Under the pieces are notes generated by a model, which did no database searches, was not told where the DNA came from, and saw nothing but the letters and a program-made list of their open reading frames with translations. Positions 42,828 to 51,039 of a DNA stretch of 64,000 nt are shown here, in pieces; the first letter of the stretch is position 1; each line of letters begins with the position of its first letter. The DNA is taken from the NCBI RefSeq assembly GCF_014235765.1, contig NZ_JACMYH010000004.1, positions 330,067 through 394,066 of the forward strand, written 5' to 3'. This stretch comes from Pseudomonas baltica (GTDB lineage: Bacteria > Pseudomonadota > Gammaproteobacteria > Pseudomonadales > Pseudomonadaceae). Position numbers and translations under genes: made by a program.

Positions 42828-44138
42828 TCAATACACCCGACGCCGCGGTGCCTGCATGGCACTGGCAATGTCGCCGGCCAACCGCGCGATATCGGCATGA
42901 GCCAGGTTGCCGACACTGACACGCACCGCCTGCCCGCTCTGCAACCGAAACGGGCTCCCTGCCTGGACCGCCCAACCCGCGGCGGCCAAGGCCTGCACCG
43001 TCGAGGTTTCATCCGCAACCGGCAGCCACAGGTGCAGGCCTTCACCCGAACTGGACGGCCTCACACCGTTGAGTTCGAGCGCCTCGACCAGCGAGCGTCG
43101 TCGGCTTCGATAGGCTGCCCCGACTTCCGCCAAACGATTCCCGTGCAGCATCGCGCTCCACAGATGAGCGGTCAGCCGTTGCAGCAGCAGACTGACCCAG
43201 CGCGGGCCTACCCGCTGCTGGCGTTGCATCTCGGCGTGCAGGGACGCGCTGGCGCCGGCAATCGACACCCGCAGATCGGGGCCCAGAAACTTGCTGGTCG
43301 ACAGCACGTAGACCCATTGCTGTGGCAGCGGCTGCAAATCAATGGTCGGGGCCTGGCTCAGCGGCCCCCAATGATCGTCGATCACCAGCAGGGTCTGCAC
43401 CGGGTCCTGCATGGCCTGCGACCACTGCCGCCACCGCTGGGCGTCGAACGAACAGCCGGTCGGGTTCTGCGCGCGAGGCGTCAATACCACGGCCGCCGCA
43501 CCGCGCAGCACCTCGGGCGCCGGTGGCAGCGCGCCATGGTCGTCCATCGCCAGGGTCACCGGCTTGAGCTGCAGCCCGGCGAGTAGATCGCGCAACGGTG
43601 GCCAGCACGGGTCTTCGATCAGCACCGTGGCGCCGGGTCGGCAGCGCGCCCGCAGTGCTCGCTCCACAGCGTCCAGCGCCCCGCAATACACGCCCACGTG
43701 CTCGCTGGGCAATCGCTGGCTCACGAGCCAGTCGCGTGCCAGGCCGGATAGCTGTGGATCATCGCCGAACTGGTCGAAACCATTCTGCTTGAAGTTGCGC
43801 AGCAGCCAGTCGTGATCAGCGGCTGGCAACAGCGCGGCATCCAGATTGCCGCTGGCCATGTCGTCGAGGCCCTGGGGAATAACGAAGCCGTGTTCGGCGA
43901 CCTGCGACCCAGGTGCATTGACGCGCGTGCCGCGGCGCCCGTCGGTGATCAACAGGCCGCTGTCGCGCAGCCTTCCATAGGCCGCCGCGACGGTATTGGG
44001 GCTGACCTCGAGCTGCATGGCCAGGTTGCGGACCGAAGGCAGCGAAGCGTTTTGAAGCAAATCACCCTGGCGGATCTGCCGCTCGATGGCGTCGGCGATC
44101 TCGACGGCAGTGGACGCATTCGTCAATAATGTATTCAT
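42828..44138 (-). CDS. MocR/GntR-type regulator with aminotransferase fold (PtsJ-like)
   Basis: A 436-residue regulator. The N-terminal GntR winged helix (residues 1-75: LPSVRNLAMQLEVSPNTVAA) is fused to an aminotransferase-I fold (about 100-430). The PLP-anchoring lysine is in VLSTSKFLGPDLRV. PtsJ/PdxR-type members respond to PLP or amino compounds and usually control the divergent gene. Only 28 nt separate its start from the divergent glutamine amidotransferase gene. No Shine-Dalgarno sequence precedes this ATG, so translation may be leaderless or weak. The effector is unknown. Confidence 0.87.
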   Translation of the reverse strand: MNTLLTNASTAVEIADAIERQIRQGDLLQNASLPSVRNLAMQLEVSPNTVAAAYGRLRDSGLLITDGRRGTRVNAPGSQVAEHGFVIPQGLDDMASGNLDAALLPAADHDWLLRNFKQNGFDQFGDDPQLSGLARDWLVSQRLPSEHVGVYCGALDAVERALRARCRPGATVLIEDPCWPPLRDLLAGLQLKPVTLAMDDHGALPPAPEVLRGAAAVVLTPRAQNPTGCSFDAQRWRQWSQAMQDPVQTLLVIDDHWGPLSQAPTIDLQPLPQQWVYVLSTSKFLGPDLRVSIAGASASLHAEMQRQQRVGPRWVSLLLQRLTAHLWSAMLHGNRLAEVGAAYRSRRRSLVEALELNGVRPSSSGEGLHLWLPVADETSTVQALAAAGWAVQAGSPFRLQSGQAVRVSVGNLAHADIARLAGDIASAMQAPRRRVY

Positions 44139-44164
44139 ACATTCATATTATTGTATTGGTACAA
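44126..44164. promoter_or_regulatory. AT-rich divergent control region between MocR and amidotransferase genes
   Basis: The short region contains nested symmetry: AATAAT (44126) with ATTATT (to 44153), GTATTCATAC (44131-44140), a tandem ATTCATAC-ATTCATAT (44134-44149), and a perfect TTGTA-TTGG-TACAA palindrome (44151-44164) ending 2 nt before the amidotransferase ATG. The last resembles GntR-family operators. Both flanking starts overlap or abut these sites and both lack a Shine-Dalgarno sequence. Confidence 0.55.
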
Positions 44165-44166
44165 AA

Positions 44167-44865
44167 ATGAAAAGAGCATTGGTCCTGCGTCACCTCGCGT
44201 TCGAAGACCTGGGTTGCCTGGCTGCGGTGCTGGAAGCCGAAGGCTATGCAATCGAAACGATAGAGGCGCCTCTGCACCCGCTGGCGTCGCTCGATGTGAA
44301 CTCGGCAGACCTGCTGATCATCCTTGGCGGGCCCATTGGCGCTTTCGATGAAGGGCTGTACCCATTCCTGCTGGACGAACTCCAGCTCATCCGCCAACGC
44401 CTGGACAACGGTAAACCCTTGTTGGGCATCTGCCTGGGCGCTCAGCTGATCGCTCGCGCCTTGGGCGCCGACGTTGCCGCCATGGGCCATAAGGAAATCG
44501 GCTTCGGCCCCGTCACGCTGACCGCAGCCGGAAGCACCTCGGTACTGGCGCCCCTGGCGAGCGGAATACCCGTATTGCACTGGCACGGCGATCAGTTCGA
44601 CATTCCAGCGCAGGCCACGCTGCTCGCCAGCACCGAGGACTGCCCTCATCAGGCATTCAGCGTGGGCGATCAGGTGCTCGCGCTGCAATTTCATCTCGAG
44701 GTGGCACCGCAGGCACTCGAAGCATGGCTGGTCGGCCACGCCAACGAACTGCATCAACAGCGAATCGACCCCCGCGAACTGCGCGCCCAGGCTCAGGCCC
44801 TGGGTTCTGCAGGCGTACAAGCAGCCAGCACGATCCTGATCGACTGGCTGGCGCGCCTGCGATGA
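44167..44865 (+). CDS. Class I glutamine amidotransferase-like protein
   Basis: A 232-residue GATase-1 protein of the GMP-synthase-like (GuaA N-terminal) type. The catalytic cysteine is in LLGICLGAQLIARAL (near residue 85), the histidine in ALQFHLEV, and the oxyanion region in IILGGPIGAFD. It probably moves glutamine amide nitrogen or hydrolyses gamma-glutamyl compounds; the acceptor is unknown. ATG 44167 has no RBS but directly follows the operator-like palindrome. It overlaps the MOSC gene by 4 nt, so the two are coupled. Confidence 0.87.
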   Translation: MKRALVLRHLAFEDLGCLAAVLEAEGYAIETIEAPLHPLASLDVNSADLLIILGGPIGAFDEGLYPFLLDELQLIRQRLDNGKPLLGICLGAQLIARALGADVAAMGHKEIGFGPVTLTAAGSTSVLAPLASGIPVLHWHGDQFDIPAQATLLASTEDCPHQAFSVGDQVLALQFHLEVAPQALEAWLVGHANELHQQRIDPRELRAQAQALGSAGVQAASTILIDWLARLR

Positions 44866-45569
44866 GTGGGGCGCGGTCCGTCATCGAGTTGCGGCACGTG
44901 CTCGCGGGCAAGTCTCGCCGTTTTACGCGCCCAGGCAGTTTCACCGGTATCGACAAGGAGTCGGTGTGCGGACCGGTTGAAGTGGGAACGCTGGGAATAA
45001 CAGGCGATGAGCAGGGGGACCGCCGCATCCATGGAGGCCCCGACAAAGCCCTTCACCACTACCCGTTCGAGCACTATCAGGAGTGGACACAGCTCATCGG
45101 CGAGCATCCACGCCTTGCACGGCCAGGCGCATTCGGTGAGAACCTGTCGACTGTCGGTCTCGACGAAAACACCGTTTGCCTGGGTGACATCTTTCGCTGC
45201 GGCGACGTGCTCCTCGAAGTCAGCCAGACCCGCCAGCCTTGCTGGAAGCTCAGCGACCGCTTCGAGGTGAGCGATATGGCCTTGCGCATGCAGGCCAGTG
45301 CAATGACCGGCTGGTATTACCGGGTCCTCGAGGGCGGTGTCCTGCGAGCAGGCGACGCAATGGTGCTCGAGGACCGCCCCATCCCTCGATGGCCGTTGCG
45401 CAGAGTCATCGCGCTCTTGTACGAACGGCCGCTGGACCTCGATGAGTTGAGCCAACTTGCGCAACTGCCGCTCGTACCATCCTGGCGCTCACTCGTGGAG
45501 CGGCGCCTGACAACGGGCCAGATCGAGAACTGGGCCAGCCGAGTGCTGGGTCCCCTTTCAGGAGAGTAG
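44862..45569 (+). CDS. MOSC-domain protein (YiiM-like)
   Basis: A 235-residue MOSC protein. The core (about residues 20-165) shows GTLGITGDEQGDRRIHGGPDKALHHYP, FGENLSTVGLDENTVCLGD and the conserved cysteine in SQTRQPCWKL. MOSC domains bind molybdenum-cofactor or sulfur-carrier chemistry; YiiM-type members reduce N-hydroxylated bases. A short C-terminal three-helix tail follows. The N-hydroxylation link is notable because an N-oxygenase module lies downstream. ATG overlaps the amidotransferase stop (ATGA). Confidence 0.88.
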   Translation: MSGARSVIELRHVLAGKSRRFTRPGSFTGIDKESVCGPVEVGTLGITGDEQGDRRIHGGPDKALHHYPFEHYQEWTQLIGEHPRLARPGAFGENLSTVGLDENTVCLGDIFRCGDVLLEVSQTRQPCWKLSDRFEVSDMALRMQASAMTGWYYRVLEGGVLRAGDAMVLEDRPIPRWPLRRVIALLYERPLDLDELSQLAQLPLVPSWRSLVERRLTTGQIENWASRVLGPLSGE

Positions 45570-45574
45570 AAACC

Positions 45575-45802
45575 ATGCAGCACTTTCGCGTCATCGTTCA
45601 ATTGCACCGGGCGTACTGGTGCCAGTTCGATATAGAGCATGCCGCTGCCGAGCATGCATTGGCGGATGTGGTCCGCCGCTTCCCCGAAGGCGAGGGCTAC
45701 ACCCTCGACATACAACGCAAAACGGGTGAGCGCCGGTTGTTGGAATCCACGCCTGACGGGATTCGGTTGCTGTATGCGCAGGGCATGTTTGCAAAGACTT
45801 GA
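45575..45802 (+). CDS. Small conserved-looking hypothetical protein
   Basis: A 75-residue cytoplasmic protein, not recognised. The ATG is 5 nt after the MOSC stop, with AGGAG upstream inside the MOSC end, so it is probably read from the same transcript. The sequence is mildly basic with an alternating hydrophobic pattern (FRVIVQLHRAYWCQFDIEH) that suggests a small alpha/beta fold. No signal peptide or metal motif is seen. It precedes the diiron oxygenase gene by 54 nt. Confidence 0.65.
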   Translation: MQHFRVIVQLHRAYWCQFDIEHAAAEHALADVVRRFPEGEGYTLDIQRKTGERRLLESTPDGIRLLYAQGMFAKT

Positions 45803-45856
45803 ATGCCATCAATGGCGCAATTGGTTGAACATTACAGGTAAAGAGGTACACAGCAC

Positions 45857-46765
45857 GTGAATATGGAAGTTGGTCCGGAAAGCCATGATGGCGTCAGGAA
45901 CATGCTGGAGAAGTTGTCTTCTTTGTGGAACGTACGGGCAGCAGTCAATAATGATGCGACCCCGTATAGCGAATTGCTCTTCGAACACGGCAGGTTGGAC
46001 TTTAGCGAGTCGCTGGTTCCGTTTCGAAGTCATCCAGCCTGGCAGGCAGCTACGGCTGAAATGAAATCCAGATGTCTGTCCTATGGCTGGATTATCTATA
46101 ACCTCAAAACCATTTATATCGAATGCGACATTGTGACACCTGCCTGCGAGGACATCATCAAAAGGCCACCTGTTGAGTCTCGCAACCGCGACATCCTGCA
46201 GCGAGTGATGTCTGAGGCGCTGCTTGACGAAGCGCTCCATACCAAAATGTCAGTTACGGCATGCAATTACATCTATCTGAACCGCAAGCTGCCCTACCTC
46301 GATTTCAGCGACTTCAATCTCATCCGCTGGCGGGACCAGATATTGTCCACATGTAAGGCTGAGTGGCAGCGGCGGCTCACTCGATTCGGTATTGCCTGTG
46401 CCAGTGAAACCTTGATCACTGACTACCTGAAAACCTTGTCCGAGGATGACTCCATCCAGCAGGTGTGCCATGAGGTGACTCGTACTCACGCAGTGGATGA
46501 GTGGAGCCATTCAAGTGTTTTCAGTTTTGTAGCGTGCGATATCGTCCACACGCTAAGTGTTGGCGAACGAACGTACTTGCAGGCTGTGATTGCCAGGACG
46601 GTAGAGATGTTTGCCGATAACGAACTGGGTGCGTGGGCTCGGGCGCTTTCTCTAGCGGGATTCCAGGGGTATGAGGCAATGCTTCTGGAGTGTTCTCGAT
46701 CAAGCGAAGTAGAGGTCTACACCGAGTCGGTTTTCAGTCTCCTTGCACGTATAGGTCTGGAATAG
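45857..46765 (+). CDS. AurF-type diiron N-oxygenase
   Basis: A 302-residue protein of the p-aminobenzoate N-oxygenase AurF family, non-haem diiron enzymes that oxidise amines to hydroxylamine or nitro groups. All seven expected metal ligands are present with AurF-like spacing: E89, E125 and H128 (DEALH), E184 (SETLITDY), and H211, E215, H218 (HAVDEWSH). Start is a GTG at 45857 behind AAGAGG; ATG 45863 is an alternative. Codon usage is visibly more AT-rich than in neighbouring core genes, suggesting acquisition. The next gene begins immediately after its stop. The substrate is unknown, and no NRPS or PKS genes adjoin. Confidence 0.85.
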   Translation: MNMEVGPESHDGVRNMLEKLSSLWNVRAAVNNDATPYSELLFEHGRLDFSESLVPFRSHPAWQAATAEMKSRCLSYGWIIYNLKTIYIECDIVTPACEDIIKRPPVESRNRDILQRVMSEALLDEALHTKMSVTACNYIYLNRKLPYLDFSDFNLIRWRDQILSTCKAEWQRRLTRFGIACASETLITDYLKTLSEDDSIQQVCHEVTRTHAVDEWSHSSVFSFVACDIVHTLSVGERTYLQAVIARTVEMFADNELGAWARALSLAGFQGYEAMLLECSRSSEVEVYTESVFSLLARIGLE

Positions 46766-47845
46766 ATGGTGCTTTCGGCCAAGAATAATTCATCTGCAGT
46801 AGAGCCAGTTGGGCCAGGTTTTCTACGGTGTGATGTGGCATGCGACGTTGCCGAGAACGCGAGGAGATTTGTCTTCACGGTGCTCGATGAACAGCGTGAA
46901 GAAGAATATGTCCCAGGCCGTTACCTGATACTTGAATACGCAGGTGCTACCGGTCAAGTTCGCACGGCCTGCTATTCGATAGTGGCCTGCCCCACGCGCT
47001 GGCAGGTTGAGATCATCGTCCAGCGCGTGCCTTCCAAAGGGTTGTCAGAGACGATGTTCAATCATCTGATGGTCGGCGCCCTGGTGCGCTGTGTGGGCGT
47101 TGCAGGAGATATCACGGCGCAACAACTTTCTGGTTTGGATAGCGTGGCGCTGTTGGCTGGTGGTATCGGGTTTGCCTTGCCTTGGGCATTGATACGCGAA
47201 TTCAGGCAATGGGCACGGCAAGGCCGCCGAGTGCCACGGATCACATTGCTGTTGTGCACGCCCTCTCTGGAAGCCGTGCCATGCTTCGCCGAGTTGATGA
47301 CCCTGGAGCTTGCCGAACGCTGGTTCACTTTGCGCATCCATGTCACCCGGCAGTCGTTGTACCAAGACAACGGCTGCTTGTGGAGGGGGCGTCCAAACCA
47401 GGGGGTACTGGACGCCCTGGAGGCGTCGCAAGGCATCGTAATCTGCGGAAGCCAGGCATTCGCTGTAGAAATACACCGGGCCATGCAGGTTCGGCATGGT
47501 GGGGCCCAGTACTTTATCGAAGCATTCAGCTCGGCCGATTCGCCGTTGCCCGCCAAGCAGGCCGACACTGGAACGGTGCGTTTGAAGATCCCCGCGTCGG
47601 GGGTCGAGTTCGAAGCGGTTCATTCGCTGACCCTGCTTGCGCAGTTGGAATCCCAGGGCCTGAAAGTGCGCAGTCAGTGTCGTGCTGGAATTTGTGGTGC
47701 GTGCAAGATCAAAGTCCTGAAAGGGGAATGTCGCAGCGAGGCCGATTTTGCACTGAGCGTACAGGAGCGCGCGGCTGGGTACGCATTGGCGTGTTGCAGC
47801 TATCCTGTGGGCGATGAACTCACGCTGTGTCTCCGGACCTCGTGA
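46766..47845 (+). CDS. Flavin reductase fused to plant-type 2Fe-2S ferredoxin
   Basis: A 359-residue single-polypeptide electron-transfer protein. An FAD/FMN-binding barrel (about 1-120, RTACYSIV) precedes an NAD(P)-binding domain (LLAGGIGFALPWALIREF, about 130-240; CGSQAF). A C-terminal plant-type ferredoxin supplies C305, C310, C313 and C343 or C344 (CRAGICGAC...ALACC). Domain order is that of phthalate-dioxygenase-reductase-like or hybrid-cluster reductases. ATG directly follows the oxygenase stop with no gap, so it is the likely dedicated reductase of the AurF-type enzyme. The partner is inferred from position. Confidence 0.85.
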   Translation: MVLSAKNNSSAVEPVGPGFLRCDVACDVAENARRFVFTVLDEQREEEYVPGRYLILEYAGATGQVRTACYSIVACPTRWQVEIIVQRVPSKGLSETMFNHLMVGALVRCVGVAGDITAQQLSGLDSVALLAGGIGFALPWALIREFRQWARQGRRVPRITLLLCTPSLEAVPCFAELMTLELAERWFTLRIHVTRQSLYQDNGCLWRGRPNQGVLDALEASQGIVICGSQAFAVEIHRAMQVRHGGAQYFIEAFSSADSPLPAKQADTGTVRLKIPASGVEFEAVHSLTLLAQLESQGLKVRSQCRAGICGACKIKVLKGECRSEADFALSVQERAAGYALACCSYPVGDELTLCLRTS

Positions 47846-47953
47846 AGCGGACAACGCCAGTGCGTGCCCGGTATCATGAGCGATCATCGCGGCGCCCATG
47901 TTGCAGTCGATACCGCGCCCATCACACTGCTCGTCTTTTGGCTCCAGGTTCCC

Positions 47954-48562
47954 ATGCTGCTGACCCTCTACCTCATCGCCATCACCGCTGAAGCCATGAC
48001 CGGTGCCTTGTCCGCAGGGCGGCGCGGTATGGACTGGTTCGGCGTGGTGCTGATTGCCTGTGTGACTGCATTGGGCGGTGGGTCGATGCGCGACGTGTTG
48101 CTCGGCAACTATCCGCTGACGTGGGTCAAACACCCGGAATACCTGGTACTGACCAGCGTGGCGGCGCTGGTGACGATTTTCATCGCGCCACTCATGCGCC
48201 GCCTGCGTTCGCTGTTTCTGGTGCTCGATGCGCTGGGGCTGGTGGCGTTTACCCTGATCGGTACCATGACCGCGCTGGAGCTGGGCCACGATTATCTGGT
48301 GGCTTCCATCAGCGGCATGATCACCGGGGTCTTCGGCGGCATCCTGCGCGATATCCTCTGCAACGACATTCCCCTGGTGTTCCGCCGCGAGCTGTATGCC
48401 AGCGTCTCATTCGCTGCGGCGTGGTGCTTTCTGGGTTGCACCTACCTGGAGCTGGTGCCGATTCAGGCGCTGTCCATCACCCTGTTCGGCGGTTTTCTGC
48501 TGCGCCTGTTGGCTATCCGTTTCCACTGGGAAATGCCCAAGTTCGTCTACGACGATCGTTGA
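47954..48562 (+). CDS. TRIC/YicG-family membrane protein (UPF0126)
   Basis: A 202-residue inner-membrane protein with seven predicted hydrophobic segments and two repeated YicG/TRIC units: first GVVLIACVTALGGGSMRDVLL, second ISGMITGVFGGILRDILCND. The GGG...RD signature occurs in each half. Homologues form trimeric cation channels. Start MLLTLYLIAITAEAM at 47954 is chosen, since the upstream frame lacks family similarity. The last 16 nt overlap the convergent queG gene. Confidence 0.9.
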   Translation: MLLTLYLIAITAEAMTGALSAGRRGMDWFGVVLIACVTALGGGSMRDVLLGNYPLTWVKHPEYLVLTSVAALVTIFIAPLMRRLRSLFLVLDALGLVAFTLIGTMTALELGHDYLVASISGMITGVFGGILRDILCNDIPLVFRRELYASVSFAAAWCFLGCTYLELVPIQALSITLFGGFLLRLLAIRFHWEMPKFVYDDR

Positions 48563-49617
48563 GCGTGGGCCGCCAGGGCCCATTCGACGTGTTCACGGAC
48601 CAGTTCGCTGGGGTGTTCGCGGCGTGCCTTCAAGGCTTCGAGCACCGGGATGCTCGACGGTGCGTTGCCCAGCCCAACCGCCAGGTTGCGCAGAAAGCGC
48701 TCGTAACCGGCGCGGCGCAGGGGCGAGCCTTCGGTGCTGCTCAGAAACCGGTCTTCATCCCACAAAAACAGCTGCGCCAGTTCGGCATTGTCCAGTTGAT
48801 GCCGCGGCTGGAAATCGCCTTCGCCCGAAGGGCGGGCGAAGCGGTTCCATGGGCAAACGATCTGGCAGTCGTCGCAACCGAACACACGGTTGCCGATCAG
48901 CGGACGCAGCTCGGTGGGAATGGGGCCCTTGAGCTCGATGGTCAGATAGGAAATGCAGCGACGAGCATCCAGCACGTAGGGCCCGACGAAGGCGGCGGTA
49001 GGGCAGATGTCCAGGCAGGCCGTGCAGCGCCCGCAGTGCTCGCTGGCGTGGGGCTCGTCGACCGGCAACGGCAGATCGACGAACAGTTCGGCGAGGAAGA
49101 AGTAGCTGCCGGCCTTGCGGTTGAGTACCAGGGTGTTCTTGCCGATCCAGCCCAGCCCCGCTTCCTGGGCAATGGCTTTTTCCAGCACCGGCGCGCTGTC
49201 GACGAAGGCGCGGAAGCCGAACGGGCCGATGTCCTGCTGGATGCGTTCGGCCAGGTGCTGCACGCGTTTGCGGATCAGCTTGTGGTAGTCGCGGCCCAAG
49301 GCATAGCGCGACACATAGGCTTTTTCAGGCTGCGCCAGGCGTTGCGCCATCTGGGTGTCGCCGGGCAGGTAGTCCATGCGCAGCGAAACGACCCGCAGGG
49401 TGCCTGGCACCAGTTGCTCGGGGTGTGAGCGCTTGCTGCCATGGGCAGCCATGTAGTCCATTTCGCCGTGATAGCCAGAATCGAGCCAGCGCTGCAGGTG
49501 CTGTTCATGCTCGCCCAGGTCCAGGCCTGCGATGCCGACTTGCTGGAAACCCAGTTCGCGTCCCCATTGCTTGATGGAGAGCGCCAGGGCGGGAAGGTCG
49601 ATGGTGGGAGCAGACAT
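48547..49617 (-). CDS. queG: Epoxyqueuosine reductase QueG
   Basis: Cobalamin- and iron-sulfur-dependent enzyme for the last step of tRNA queuosine synthesis (356 aa). Two 4Fe-4S ferredoxin-like motifs are HCGRCTACLDICPTAAF and CDDCQIVCPWNRFA (about residues 195-260). A C-terminal HEAT-like segment (LVREHVEWAL) closes the protein. It is divergent from nnrD, as in other pseudomonads and enterobacteria. Confidence 0.95.
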   Translation of the reverse strand: MSAPTIDLPALALSIKQWGRELGFQQVGIAGLDLGEHEQHLQRWLDSGYHGEMDYMAAHGSKRSHPEQLVPGTLRVVSLRMDYLPGDTQMAQRLAQPEKAYVSRYALGRDYHKLIRKRVQHLAERIQQDIGPFGFRAFVDSAPVLEKAIAQEAGLGWIGKNTLVLNRKAGSYFFLAELFVDLPLPVDEPHASEHCGRCTACLDICPTAAFVGPYVLDARRCISYLTIELKGPIPTELRPLIGNRVFGCDDCQIVCPWNRFARPSGEGDFQPRHQLDNAELAQLFLWDEDRFLSSTEGSPLRRAGYERFLRNLAVGLGNAPSSIPVLEALKARREHPSELVREHVEWALAAHAQRSS

Positions 49618-49683
49618 GCGAGCGAGGAAACCTGTGCGGAGGTGGGTATAATTCTGCCAGACATCGACAGTAAAGGTTCAAGC

Positions 49684-50565
49684 ATGCCGCCAGACACGCA
49701 AATTCCCGACGCGGGGCAGCGCCAGCCTTCGGCCGCTGTGCAGCTCGACCCCACCACCTTGCCGGTTCTGGCCGCGCGGCCGATGGATGCGCACAAGGGC
49801 ATGTACGGCCGTGTACTGGTGATCGGTGGCGACCATGGCACCGGCGGTGCGGCCTTGCTCAGCGCGCAAAGTGCCCTGCGCAGCGGGGCCGGCATGGTAA
49901 CGCTCGCTACCCGCGGCGAGCACGTGGCGCCGGCGCTGGCGCGCATGCCGGAAGTGATGGTTGCCGATATCGCTTCGGCCAACCAGTTGCTGGCGCTGGC
50001 CGAAGCGGCCACGGTGCTGGTGGTCGGGCCCGGGCTGGGGCAGGCCAGCTGGGGCCGAAGCTTGCTGTCGGTGGCGGCCAGCCAGGACAAGCCACAGGTG
50101 TGGGACGCCGATGCACTGAATCAGTTGGCGCAGGGCGCCGTCGCGCTGCCGGCCGATGCCGTGCTGACCCCGCACCCAGGGGAAGCGGCCAGGCTGCTGG
50201 GTATTTCCACCGCGCAGGTGCAGGCCGATCGCCCCGCGGCGGCCCTGCGCCTGGCGCGTCAGTATTCGGCAGTGTGCGTGCTCAAAGGGGCGGGCAGCCT
50301 GATCGCTGCGCCCGATGGGCGCCTGGCGATCTGCGATCAGGGTCATCCCGCCATGGCCACCGGAGGCCTGGGCGACGTGCTCGCCGGGCTGGTCGGCGCC
50401 CTGCGTGCCCAAAGCCTGGATGGCTTCGATGCGGCCTGCCTGGGTGTGTGGCTGCATGCCGGCGCCGGAGAGCGGCTGGGCAAGCTCGGTCGTGGTCTGG
50501 CGGCCAGCGACCTGATACCTGCCATTCGTCAGTTGCTCGAGGAGCATTATCCGTGTCTGAAGTAG
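49684..50565 (+). CDS. nnrD: ADP-dependent NAD(P)H-hydrate dehydratase
   Basis: A 293-residue C-terminal-type dehydratase that repairs hydrated NAD(P)H. The ribokinase-like fold shows VIGGDHGTGGAALLSAQSALR, VVGPGLGQ, LTPHPGEAARLL and the ADP-binding ATGGLGDVLAG. Only the NnrD half is present, without the epimerase domain found in E. coli YjeF; a separate NnrE is expected elsewhere. A perfect TATAAT (49647-49652) lies 31 nt before the ATG. The end overlaps tsaE by 13 nt. Confidence 0.93.
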   Translation: MPPDTQIPDAGQRQPSAAVQLDPTTLPVLAARPMDAHKGMYGRVLVIGGDHGTGGAALLSAQSALRSGAGMVTLATRGEHVAPALARMPEVMVADIASANQLLALAEAATVLVVGPGLGQASWGRSLLSVAASQDKPQVWDADALNQLAQGAVALPADAVLTPHPGEAARLLGISTAQVQADRPAAALRLARQYSAVCVLKGAGSLIAAPDGRLAICDQGHPAMATGGLGDVLAGLVGALRAQSLDGFDAACLGVWLHAGAGERLGKLGRGLAASDLIPAIRQLLEEHYPCLK

Positions 50566-51023
50566 AAATCTACCTGGAAGGCGAGGCTGCCATGCTTGCA
50601 TTCGGTGCGCGCATGGCAGAGGTGACCCATGGCCACGGATTGATCTTCCTGGAGGGTGATCTGGGCGCCGGCAAGACCACCTTTTCCCGAGGCCTGATCC
50701 GCGGCCTGGGCCACGTCGGAGCGGTCAAGAGCCCGACCTTCACTCTGGTCGAACCCTACGAGATCGGCCCTATAAAAGCCTTTCACTTCGACCTCTATCG
50801 TCTTGTTGATCCAGAGGAATTGGAGTATTTGGGCATCCGCGACTACTTTGAAGAGGACGCCTTGTGCCTGATCGAGTGGCCCCAACAAGGCGCAGGCTTT
50901 TTGCCAAAGCCGGACCTGACCATTACCATAAGCCCGCAAGCGGCCGGAAGGCTGTTGAAGTTATCGCCACAGGGCCCGCGCGGTGTGTCCTGGTGTGCCG
51001 CTGTGGCACAGAAATCCAAATAA
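50553..51023 (+). CDS. tsaE: tRNA threonylcarbamoyladenosine ATPase TsaE
   Basis: A 156-residue P-loop ATPase that drives the TsaB-TsaD cycle for the t6A tRNA modification. The Walker A GDLGAGKTTFSRG is near residues 35-47, with SPTFTLVEPYE and FDLYRL following. The GTG start at 50553 overlaps nnrD by 13 nt. It belongs to the nnrD-tsaE-amiB-mutL-miaA-hfq gene order. Confidence 0.95.
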   Translation: MSEVEIYLEGEAAMLAFGARMAEVTHGHGLIFLEGDLGAGKTTFSRGLIRGLGHVGAVKSPTFTLVEPYEIGPIKAFHFDLYRLVDPEELEYLGIRDYFEEDALCLIEWPQQGAGFLPKPDLTITISPQAAGRLLKLSPQGPRGVSWCAAVAQKSK

Positions 51024-51039
51024 ATTGATGGGGTTAGGT

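Noticed and set aside
45803..45856. Attachment site or insertion-sequence end beside the AurF-type module
   Set aside because: No direct or inverted repeats bracket 45803-47845 and no transposase or integrase gene is present, so the acquisition route is not visible.
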